From assembly GCF_022397955.1 (NCBI RefSeq), contig NZ_JAKEUQ010000007.1, forward strand, positions 27,927-91,926: 64,000 bases of DNA, given 5' to 3'. The translations under genes and the position numbers were made by a program. Source of the stretch: Vibrio sp. Isolate32. GTDB taxonomy: Bacteria > Pseudomonadota > Gammaproteobacteria > Enterobacterales > Vibrionaceae. Below, one piece after another: positions 1 to 7,986 of this stretch. Under the pieces are notes generated by a model that did not search any database, had not been told where the DNA came from, and saw only the letters and a list, made by a program, of their open reading frames with translations. Position 1 is the first letter of the stretch. The number at the start of each line of letters is the position of its first letter.

Positions 1-1221
1 ACCAGCCCAAGCGTAAGACACAAGACCAAGTACAGAGCTGTCTGGCGTCATCGCTAGGAATAGCGCGATAAGAGAAATAATGATTACCGCAAAGCGACCC
101 ACACGAACGATCTCTTCAGATGTCGCATCTTTCTTAAGCACTTGCTTGTAAAGGTCTTCTGCCATCGCAGATGAAGATACAAGAAGTTGTGAATCCGCAG
201 TACTCATGATTGCAGCAAGAATAGCCGCCAGTAGGATACCTGCGATTACTGGGTGGAACATCGCGTTAACAAGAAGCATGAAGATCTTCTCGCCATCGTC
301 TAGCTTAGGCGCGCCGGAGTTAGTCACGTAAATAAGACCAACCAGACCTACTAGCATTGCACCAACCATAGACAGTGCTGTCCATACCACAGCGATACGA
401 CGCGCTGTTGCTAGGTCTTTATTAGTACGTGTTGCTTTGAAACGAGCAAGGATGTGTGGCTGACCGAAGTAACCAAGACCCCAAGCCGCTAGCGAAATGA
501 TCGCGATAGCAGACAGTGGTTCACCTTTCGCATCATTCCATAGCGTTAGCAGCTCTGGGTTGATGTTGTGAAGATCAGTCGATAGCTGACCAAGACCGCC
601 ATTCATCGCTGCGATTGGTACAATCAATAGCGCAGCAGACATCAGTAGACCTTGAACCAAGTCCGTCCAAGATACCGCAAGGAAGCCACCAAATAGCGTG
701 TAAGAAACCACACATACAGTGCCGATGATTACCGCTGTTGTGTAATCTAGGCCGAATACCGTTTCAAACAACTTACCACCTGCTACCAAGCCAGAACTTG
801 TGTAGAAAAGGAAGAATAAAAGGATAAAGAAAGCAGAAATTGTTTGGATCAGCTTAGAATTATCATTGAAACGACGAGATAGGAACTCAGGTAGTGTCAG
901 TGACTCTGTCGTAATGCTGTAAGTACGCAGACGCTTAGCACTGATTAACCAGTTCGCCCAAGTACCAACTAGCAAACCACCAGCAAGCCAGAATGCTTCA
1001 AAACCAGCAGCGTAAGCGTAACCCGGTAGACCAAGTAATAACCAACCACTCATGTCTGATGCACCAGCAGAAAGTGCAGCAGGCCATGGGCCTAGCGAAC
1101 GACCACCAAGGAAGTAGTCTGTCGAGCTAGAAGTACGTTTGTAAGCAATAACACCGATTGCCAGCATCATAATTAGATACGCAATGAACGTCGTCGTTAT
1201 TGCAAAACTGTTTTCTATCAT
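1..1221 (-). CDS. putP: PutP sodium/proline symporter (3' part outside window)
   Basis: N-terminal 407 residues of a sodium:solute symporter (SSF family) that imports proline with Na+ across the inner membrane. Translating the minus strand from the ATG at 1221 gives MIENSFAITTTFIAYLIMML, then SDMSGWLLLGLPGYAYAAGF and many hydrophobic segments typical of PutP. The usual length is about 500 residues, so roughly 90 C-terminal residues lie beyond base 1. It is the last gene of a minus-strand proline block (AraC regulator, putA, small ALDH-like gene, putP), separated from the preceding gene by about 150 bp. Family assignment is firm, and proline specificity is strengthened by the adjacent putA. 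Confidence 0.95.
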   Translation of the reverse strand, partial: MIENSFAITTTFIAYLIMMLAIGVIAYKRTSSSTDYFLGGRSLGPWPAALSAGASDMSGWLLLGLPGYAYAAGFEAFWLAGGLLVGTWANWLISAKRLRTYSITTESLTLPEFLSRRFNDNSKLIQTISAFFILLFFLFYTSSGLVAGGKLFETVFGLDYTTAVIIGTVCVVSYTLFGGFLAVSWTDLVQGLLMSAALLIVPIAAMNGGLGQLSTDLHNINPELLTLWNDAKGEPLSAIAIISLAAWGLGYFGQPHILARFKATRTNKDLATARRIAVVWTALSMVGAMLVGLVGLIYVTNSGAPKLDDGEKIFMLLVNAMFHPVIAGILLAAILAAIMSTADSQLLVSSSAMAEDLYKQVLKKDATSEEIVRVGRFAVIIISLIALFLAMTPDSSVLGLVSYAWAG

Positions 1222-1373
1222 TAGATAGTCCTCATTTGTAAAAAGCCTTCCATGCCTAACCCAATACCCTGCCCTTACCTAAATAAAGGCAAGCCATTAC
1301 ATTGAGTTAGGGATTGTGGCTCCAAAGCACTGAGGTAGAAAACCCAATTGCTTAGAGCCATTGTTACTGAAGG

Positions 1374-2078
1374 TTAGTGAGCTTCGCTTCCAAGTTCGAG
1401 CAAGGTCGCGTTACCGCCCACGGCTGTTATATTTATAGTTCGCGTACGCTCGGTAATGAAGCGTAGCGATAGGTGTGGATCGTGAGCAACATGCATTGCT
1501 GTCAGATCCGTTTCAGCTACTAAACTGACGATGGCACCGTCACGCTTAGCAAGTTGTAAATTGATAGCTTGAGCCGTTTGTGAATTACCTACGTAACCTG
1601 CGCTACGTACATCGCAAGACAGCAGCTGTTGAGCCGCGTCGTACGAAGCAACCTGCACCAAGTTCGTCGGTAGATTCGCTTGTTTCGCCGCATCAGCGAT
1701 CAACGTGTTGAATTGCACGTCATCACTGCACAGTTGCACGCTGTTACCCGCTAATAGTGCAGCGGTAATCATCGCCGTTGCTGTTTGCAGTGCTGGCTCT
1801 TTGTCTTGGCAATCATCAACAATCACCAAAGCCACACCACGACCTGCAGCATACAGCTCGTTTGTTTCACCAGTAGGGCCAGCCATTAGATGCTGCTCAG
1901 AAAGCAGCGCAGACGCTTGCTCTAGGTGATAAGTTGCCACTGCCGCCAAAGACGTAGATTGGCTTTCGATCTCTGATTTGAATGCAAGTACCTGAGCACT
2001 CTTATGATCAAAATCGGTAAGATTCCATTGTTCCCACGCCAAGAAAGCATCAGAAAAACCTGTCACTTGATGAACCAT
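1374..2078 (-). CDS. Free-standing PutA C-terminal-like (inactive ALDH-superfamily) domain protein
   Basis: A 234-residue protein encoded 11 bp after putA. It has no proline dehydrogenase module and no ALDH catalytic Cys. Its middle lines up with the ALDH domain of the neighbouring PutA: ITAALLAGNSV here against ITAALVAGNTV in PutA, and AGYVGNSQTAQAINLQLAKR against AGVAFTGSTPTAQRINVSLASR. It then ends with TINITAVGGNATLLELG, resembling the conserved C-terminal tail of long PutA proteins. Those long PutAs carry an extra inactive ALDH-superfamily domain after the catalytic one. I infer that this gene supplies that domain in trans. It is probably co-transcribed with putA. Genome annotations often name such genes as a second P5C dehydrogenase, but catalysis is not supported by the sequence. 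Confidence 0.8.
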   Translation of the reverse strand: MVHQVTGFSDAFLAWEQWNLTDFDHKSAQVLAFKSEIESQSTSLAAVATYHLEQASALLSEQHLMAGPTGETNELYAAGRGVALVIVDDCQDKEPALQTATAMITAALLAGNSVQLCSDDVQFNTLIADAAKQANLPTNLVQVASYDAAQQLLSCDVRSAGYVGNSQTAQAINLQLAKRDGAIVSLVAETDLTAMHVAHDPHLSLRFITERTRTINITAVGGNATLLELGSEAH

Positions 2079-2089
2079 GATACTGCTCC

Positions 2090-5000
2090 TTATGCCTTGT
2101 CTTGTGATTGAGAGAAATGAACATCAGTAAAGCGGTATAGGTAGTGAGGACCACCCGCTTTAGGGCCAGTACCAGACAAGCCTTGACCACCAAATGGTTG
2201 TACACCAACAACAGCACCTACTTGGTCACGGTTGATGTAACAGTTACCCACACGAACGTGTTTTTCGATCCAACGGTAAGTTGTCTCGTTACGGCTGTGG
2301 ATACCCATGGTTAAGCCAAAACCGGTTTGGTTAATTTGGTCTACCACTTGCGCCAGTTCACTCGCTTTGAAGCGAACGATATGCAGCACAGGACCAAACT
2401 GCTCTTCTTTCAAACAGCTAATGTCATCGATTTCAAATGCACTTGGTGGAACGAAGTCACCATGCTCACAATCCTCTCCAAGAGAAAGTTGAGCTACTTT
2501 CTTCTGGGTCTTGGTCATGTTTTCTAGGTGCGTCATCAACTTCTGTTTCGCGTTTTGGTCGATAACCGGGCCCACATCCGTTTTATGAAGATGTGGAATG
2601 CCAACACTTAGCTCATCCATCGCACCGTGAATGAGTCCAATCACGCGGTCTGCAATGTCTTCTTGAATGTAAAGCACACGTAGCGCAGAACAACGTTGAC
2701 CTGCTGAAGCAAAGGCAGAGCGAATGACATCACGAACCACTTGTTCAGGCAGTGCAGTACTGTCAACGATCATCGCGTTCTGACCACCGGTTTCCGCGAT
2801 AAACGGCACAGGCTTAGCGTTACGACTTGCCAGAGACACGTTGATGCGTTGTGCAGTTGGTGTTGAACCCGTGAAGGCAACACCGGCAATCGCATCGTGG
2901 CTCGTTAGCGCACTGCCGATCTCTGCACCACGACCAGGTAGAAGTTGAATCGTGCCAGCAGGGAAACCTGCTTCCTTCATCAGCTCAACCGCGCGAGCTG
3001 CAATCAAGCTTGTTTGCTCTGCAGGTTTCGCCACAACCGTGTTACCCGCCACTAGTGCAGCGGTAATTTGGCCAAGGAAGATCGCCAATGGGAAGTTCCA
3101 AGGGCTGATACAAACGAAGACACCACGACCTTGTCGAGAAGCGATTCGAGTTTGGCCATCAAAGCCTTTTAGTTCGAAACCTTGCAGATTATCAGCTTGC
3201 TTTGCGTAGTAACGACAGAAGTCGACCGCTTCACGCACTTCATCAATACTGTCGTGAATGGTCTTACCCGCTTCTTGATGACAAATCGCCACCAGCTCAG
3301 CTAGATTCTCTTCCATCAAGTCAGCCAGCTTATCAAGCGCAGCCGCTTTGGTTTCAACCGGAGTTGCGTTCCAATCAGCGAATGCTGCATCTGCGCCAGT
3401 GATCGCTGCGGAAACATGATCAAGGTTTGCAAAAGCGACCTGACCCACGTTAATTCGACGATCGTAAGGAGCTGTTACTTGCTCAACATTCTGATCAGCC
3501 TTGATCATGCTTTCGGCAAGAGATTCGCCGTTGATCACAGGTCCAGCAGTCCATTGATTATTCAAAAAGCCTTTGACTTGCTCTTCAAACTGATGCGCTT
3601 CGCTTTCGATATCAATGTTTACACCGTATGAGTTCTTACGCTCAGGGAATACCGCTGGCGGCAGAGGAATCTTAGTGTTGTTCAAAGTATCGAATGCCAA
3701 AAGCATATCGACTGGGTGCTGCGTTAGCTCTGCTACAGGGCAACGAGCATCAACCAAACGGTGTACAAACGAGCTGTTTGCACCGTTCTCTAGCAGACGA
3801 CGAACTAGGTATGGCAGTAGATCTTTATGGCTACCAACTGGCGCGTAAATACGTACCGACTGTTGGTAAGCTTCCATTGCATGGTTGTAAAGTGAATCAC
3901 CCATGCCGTGTAAGCGTTGGAATTCAAAGTCTTTATGGTCTGTCATCACTGCAATAGCAGAAACCGTGTGAGCATTGTGACTCGCAAACTGCGGGAAGAT
4001 ATTGCCGCGAACGCTTGGGCTTAATAGGTAACGTGCACACGCTAGGTAAGCCACATCAGTCGCTTCTTTGCGAGTGTAAACTGGGTAGTTATCGAAACCT
4101 GCTTGTTGTGACCATTTGATCTCGCTATCCCAGTAAGCACCTTTAACTAGGCGAAGTGGGATTAAGTCACCCTGCTCTTTTGCTAGGCGGTTTAGCCAAA
4201 CTAGAACCGGTAGCGCACGCTTTGAATAGGCTTGAATAACCAGACCAAACTTGCCCCAGCCTTTCACTAGGTCGCTGCGGTACAGTTTTTCGAATAACTT
4301 AAGCGAAAGCTCTAGGCGATCCGCTTCTTCTGCATCAATCGTGATCGCTACATCAAGCTCAATTGCACGACGCAGTAACTGCTCTAGCGTGTCGCATAGC
4401 TCAGTCAGTACGCGGTCTTCATTCGCCACTTCGTAACGAGGGTGAAGTGCAGAAAGCTTGATAGACACTGATGGCGCTGGGCTAGATTTTGAAGAGACAT
4501 AAGTATCTCGACCTACGGCTTCAATCGCCATTAGGTAATCTTTAAAGTACTTATTTGCGTCAGCTGTGGTCAGTGCCGCTTCACCTAGCATGTCGTATGA
4601 GTAGGTAAAGCCTTTGTCGCGCATAGACTTACCGTTCTTTTGCGCTTCAGCAATGCTGCGGCCAAGAACAAACTGGTGACCCATCACTTTCATCGCTTGG
4701 TGCATCGCTTTACGAATCACTGGCTCAGAAAGCTTGTTCACTAAACGGTTAACCGCTTGTCCAGCACTCTGCTCATTCGATGAAAGTCCAACCACCTTGC
4801 CTGTTAGCATTAAGCCCCAAGTCGAAGCGTTAACAAAAACCGAGTCAGAATTCTTTAGGTGAGACTTCCAATCCGCAACGCTTAGCTTGTCGCGAATCAG
4901 TGCATCAGCCGTTGCTGAATCAGGAATACGCATCAAGGCTTCCGCCAGACACATCAGCAAGATGCCCTCTTGAGTATCTAAGCTGTATTCAAGCAACAGC

Positions 5001-5227
5001 GCATCGATCATCTGGATAGAAGTCTTATCCGCACGAATAGCTTCGATCAAAGAAGTCGTTTTGTCTGTGATTTGCTGCTTTTCAGACTCAGAAGGGGTAG
5101 CTAGTGGCAGAAGTTGCTCTAGCCATTGGGTTTCATCCACCATATATAATGGTGAGATAAGCGACCATAGATCATCAAGCGACTGCTCGTTGAATTCTGG
5201 CTTTAACACATCAGTAGCTGTAAACAT
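2090..5227 (-). CDS. putA: PutA bifunctional proline dehydrogenase / P5C dehydrogenase
   Basis: A 1045-residue enzyme oxidising proline to glutamate in two steps, with FAD then NAD+. The N-terminal half is the FAD-dependent proline dehydrogenase barrel (SIKLSALHPRYE, TIDAEEADRLELSLKLF, RLVKGAYWDSEIKW near residue 360). The C-terminal half is the P5C dehydrogenase (CISPWNFPLAIFLGQ near 710, general-base Glu in AETGGQN near 811, nucleophile Cys in AGQRCSALR near 845). It lacks the ribbon-helix-helix DNA-binding domain found at the start of the 1320-residue E. coli protein, so it should not autorepress. Regulation would instead come from the AraC-type gene just upstream. The next gene starts 11 bp after the stop and probably belongs to the same transcript. 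Confidence 0.97.
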   Translation of the reverse strand: MFTATDVLKPEFNEQSLDDLWSLISPLYMVDETQWLEQLLPLATPSESEKQQITDKTTSLIEAIRADKTSIQMIDALLLEYSLDTQEGILLMCLAEALMRIPDSATADALIRDKLSVADWKSHLKNSDSVFVNASTWGLMLTGKVVGLSSNEQSAGQAVNRLVNKLSEPVIRKAMHQAMKVMGHQFVLGRSIAEAQKNGKSMRDKGFTYSYDMLGEAALTTADANKYFKDYLMAIEAVGRDTYVSSKSSPAPSVSIKLSALHPRYEVANEDRVLTELCDTLEQLLRRAIELDVAITIDAEEADRLELSLKLFEKLYRSDLVKGWGKFGLVIQAYSKRALPVLVWLNRLAKEQGDLIPLRLVKGAYWDSEIKWSQQAGFDNYPVYTRKEATDVAYLACARYLLSPSVRGNIFPQFASHNAHTVSAIAVMTDHKDFEFQRLHGMGDSLYNHAMEAYQQSVRIYAPVGSHKDLLPYLVRRLLENGANSSFVHRLVDARCPVAELTQHPVDMLLAFDTLNNTKIPLPPAVFPERKNSYGVNIDIESEAHQFEEQVKGFLNNQWTAGPVINGESLAESMIKADQNVEQVTAPYDRRINVGQVAFANLDHVSAAITGADAAFADWNATPVETKAAALDKLADLMEENLAELVAICHQEAGKTIHDSIDEVREAVDFCRYYAKQADNLQGFELKGFDGQTRIASRQGRGVFVCISPWNFPLAIFLGQITAALVAGNTVVAKPAEQTSLIAARAVELMKEAGFPAGTIQLLPGRGAEIGSALTSHDAIAGVAFTGSTPTAQRINVSLASRNAKPVPFIAETGGQNAMIVDSTALPEQVVRDVIRSAFASAGQRCSALRVLYIQEDIADRVIGLIHGAMDELSVGIPHLHKTDVGPVIDQNAKQKLMTHLENMTKTQKKVAQLSLGEDCEHGDFVPPSAFEIDDISCLKEEQFGPVLHIVRFKASELAQVVDQINQTGFGLTMGIHSRNETTYRWIEKHVRVGNCYINRDQVGAVVGVQPFGGQGLSGTGPKAGGPHYLYRFTDVHFSQSQDKA

Positions 5228-5313
5228 GCGTTTTCCTTAATCTCACACCCGGAATTAGCCCGGGATCTCTACAATGGCTGCAGTGTATTTAGAGTATATA
5301 AGGAATACTTGTC

Positions 5314-5331
5314 AAAAACTCCGAGTTTTTT
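5314..5331 (-). terminator. Short AT-rich hairpin between the AraC gene and putA
   Basis: Bases 5314-5321 (AAAAACTC) and 5323-5330 (GAGTTTTT) form a perfect 8-bp inverted repeat with a one-base centre, flanked by T/A runs on both sides. It could be a weak terminator for the AraC gene or a protein-binding palindrome in the putA promoter region. The sequence does not decide between these. Confidence 0.3.
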
Positions 5332-5408
5332 GCTAAAAACTCGCTTTATTAACAAAACAAACACAATGTCACATATTAAACTTTAATATAATATGCCGTT
5401 TCGTTTCA

Positions 5409-6233
5409 CTATTTAACAGAAATTTGCTTTTTGTATTGAGATGGTGACATGCCTTGAAGGCGTGAAAATGTGTGGGTAAAAGAGGATTGACCGGAGAATC
5501 CAGCAAGTTCTGCGACCTGACCAAGGCTTAAATTTCCTTGTTCAATAAGGCGTCGAGCACGGTCGATTCGCTTACCTAATACATATTGGTGAGGAGTAAT
5601 GCCCATTTGCTCTTTAAACAGCATGTGGAATTGGCTCTCGCCTAAGAACACGCTCCCCGCTAGTTGCGCGACTGAGATCTTACTTGCTAAATGTTGCTCG
5701 ATGTAACGATCAAGTGCTTCAAGATCGAAGCGCGAATCCTTCACTGACGTTTCAAATGCTGAGATGTGTCTTTGCATTAACGCGATCACCGTGTCATTGC
5801 ACGCTCGGCTTAATAAGAGATCATCAGGGCTCGCCTGCATCTCTTGCACTAACATATGGATAAGCTTCTGAATTTGCGAATCTAATTGGAAATAGACGTT
5901 CGAAGATTCGAGCTGGTTAATCTTCTCTAGCATCAGCGGGTCGTCGTCACTCGGCACGGGCATGTTAAGTACCAAAATATCGGACTGACCGACCACACCA
6001 CCGAAAGCATGATCAGAGCTCGCTGTCACCACACAACCTTGTCCAGGGCCAACAAGATTTCCCTTACCACTGACTTCAAATTCAGCCTGACCTTTTAAAC
6101 CAATTACCACCTGAGAATAACTATGATCGTGACAATCCATGTGCGATGGCAAAGTGATTATCTCAGCTGGTCTAGGGCCAGTAAGGCCGAGCGGAGAAAG
6201 GTCTAGGTTAGGAAAGGGTAAAGGTTTAGACAT
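5409..6233 (-). CDS. AraC-family regulator with cupin sensor, probable activator of proline utilisation
   Basis: A 274-residue protein with an N-terminal cupin-like sensor (LPSHMDCHDHSYSQVVIGLK; glycine-rich GKGNLVGPGQGCVV) and a C-terminal pair of AraC helix-turn-helix motifs (KISVAQLAGSVFLGESQFHM and SLGQVAELAGFSGQSSFTHT, ending RLQGMSPSQYKK). It is on the same strand as putA and about 180 bp upstream. An AraC-type gene at this position is known in vibrios as a proline-responsive put activator (PutR). Proline as effector is inferred from position. The upstream region carries a cluster of GATC-rich, RctB-iteron-like sequences described separately. Confidence 0.82.
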   Translation of the reverse strand: MSKPLPFPNLDLSPLGLTGPRPAEIITLPSHMDCHDHSYSQVVIGLKGQAEFEVSGKGNLVGPGQGCVVTASSDHAFGGVVGQSDILVLNMPVPSDDDPLMLEKINQLESSNVYFQLDSQIQKLIHMLVQEMQASPDDLLLSRACNDTVIALMQRHISAFETSVKDSRFDLEALDRYIEQHLASKISVAQLAGSVFLGESQFHMLFKEQMGITPHQYVLGKRIDRARRLIEQGNLSLGQVAELAGFSGQSSFTHTFSRLQGMSPSQYKKQISVK

Positions 6234-6337
6234 GACAGGAAAATACTCGGGTCAACATACTAATAATAATACTCTTAAATGCGCATAAGATGAATTTGTA
6301 AATGTTCCTGAGAGTTATTTGCTCGCAAGAGCGAAAA

Positions 6338-6384
6338 GATCATTATCGCGATCATCATGATCATGCCTCCGGAAAGATGATCAA
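6338..6384. promoter_or_regulatory. GATC cluster with inverted pair of RctB-iteron-like sites
   Basis: Four GATC sites occur within 45 bp (6338, 6350, 6359, 6379). Two 14-bp sequences match the origin iteron consensus ATGATCATGCTTTC: ATGATCATGCCTCC at 6357-6370 on the plus strand and TTGATCATCTTTCC at 6371-6384 on the minus strand. They sit back to back as an imperfect inverted repeat. A similar back-to-back pair occurs in the origin control region at 28667-28693. The position is about 125 bp upstream of the AraC gene start. RctB binding is inferred from similarity; dam methylation at GATC is required for RctB binding in V. cholerae. Confidence 0.55.
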
Positions 6385-6716
6385 GAGTGTACAAACTACG
6401 GGCTATGTAAAATCAATATTTCCGGTGCTTTTTTATAAATCCCAACCTCATTATTCAACTCACTCAAGATGACTCATAAATGAGAATTTAATCACCAGAA
6501 CATCGCTGAAAAATTTGCTTCTATAGCTCAAACAATTCGCATAAAACTTATAAAAAGTGTATCCAAAGTACCGAAACGCGGCATTTGAGTAGATTGAAAT
6601 ACAATAAAACGGTATAAAGACGGATACTGTGTTAATTGCTAATAACTAGTGACTCACAACTAGAAAGCAGACACATTATCAATGAGCCAATTACAATCTA
6701 TAAGTTGCAGGGACCT

Positions 6717-7820
6717 ATGACTAACTTTCGAATTTCAGCGCTTTTACTTGCGCTATCCCCACTTTGGGTATCTGCATCGGTATCAGCTGAAGAACTGAAT
6801 CAAGTCGATCCCGTTTCAGCCATCGATGCAAAAATCACAGAGAAAAACTCAGATATTGAGCGTATTTCAGCAACCAAAGTATCGGCGACTGAGAACCTAA
6901 AACAACTACAAAACAAAAATAGTAAGTTGTTGCGCGAAGGTGAAGAACTTAAGGCAAAACGTAACAGAGCCAAGTCTGTACTAGACAAACAGTACAGTCG
7001 TCTACTTGAAGATCCAGAAACGGATCTGGTCTCTTTTCAAAAAAGCTACCAAGATGCATGGGCCGCAGTTAAAGAAAATCAATCGGCTCAGTTAGACAAT
7101 CAACAAGCGATGAATGAAGGTGAGATTCACCTTTCTCAGATCAAGCAAAAGCAAGCTCGTCTAAATAATGAGTTAGCGAATCTACGAGAGTCTAAAGTTG
7201 AAGCTCGCGTAAAACGTATTGCTACAGAACTGCGTGAAAGTGCAGTTTTGGAAACCAGCTACACCACGACATGTGCATCAACAATGACGCTTGGTGAGTG
7301 TACTGCACAAGGTAAATACCTAACGAACCAAAAAGCGGTGCAAACGTTCAAGACCCAGTTACTTGAGCAGCTCACAGAAAGCACTTTGGCGAAGCAGAAC
7401 TTGCAAGGTGTTCAGCTGAACATCCACGTTCAGGATAGCCAGCCGATCAAGAGCGGTTTCTCTGGCAACAACTCTTACTTCATGCAAATGCAAGCTCAGC
7501 TGCAAGCAAAACCTGAAGCAGTTGCTGCATGTAACCTATTGAACGTTTCGACACGCTACTGTTTAACTGGCAGCGATGCAGCTGCAGTCAAAAAGAGCGA
7601 CAAGAAATGGGCAAACGTAACTGTGCGTTCTGACCAATACAACGACTCTGTGACCATCAACGGCATTAAGTATGGCAGCACACCTCTTGAGGTTGCGCTA
7701 CCAAGCGGTCGTCATCAAGTAACCATCTCTAAGCAAGGTTACGAGTCATACAACCGCACAGTCACCATCAATGGCAGCGATACTATCTGGGTTAAGCTTC
7801 TTCCTAGCAAAGAAAGCTAA
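6717..7820 (+). CDS. Secreted coiled-coil protein with C-terminal PEGA domain
   Basis: The ATG at 6717 is preferred over an in-frame upstream start at 6636 because it places a clean signal peptide at the N-terminus (MTNFRISALLLALSPLWVSA, then SVSAEE). The mature 367-residue precursor has a long Lys/Glu/Gln-rich coiled coil (about residues 25-190), a cysteine-containing middle region, and a terminal PEGA domain (VTINGIKYGSTPLEVALPSG, HQVTISKQGYESYNRTVTI). PEGA domains are usually extracytoplasmic and thought to bind surface structures. The following gene is a paralogue with the same three parts plus an extra domain, so the pair arose by duplication. The function is unknown to me. Confidence 0.75.
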   Translation: MTNFRISALLLALSPLWVSASVSAEELNQVDPVSAIDAKITEKNSDIERISATKVSATENLKQLQNKNSKLLREGEELKAKRNRAKSVLDKQYSRLLEDPETDLVSFQKSYQDAWAAVKENQSAQLDNQQAMNEGEIHLSQIKQKQARLNNELANLRESKVEARVKRIATELRESAVLETSYTTTCASTMTLGECTAQGKYLTNQKAVQTFKTQLLEQLTESTLAKQNLQGVQLNIHVQDSQPIKSGFSGNNSYFMQMQAQLQAKPEAVAACNLLNVSTRYCLTGSDAAAVKKSDKKWANVTVRSDQYNDSVTINGIKYGSTPLEVALPSGRHQVTISKQGYESYNRTVTINGSDTIWVKLLPSKES

Positions 7821-7986
7821 TTCCCTCAGTAGAAGATCGCCATACCGATTTCACGAAGCTGAATGAACACTCGCCATTTTGTTGATAGTTATAAACTGTT
7901 GATTTTAATAAACAGTAGCTGCAGACGAAATGGCGTTGTCGTTTAGAATAGTCGATTAACCTAAATTACGATTGAAGTAGCCCATC

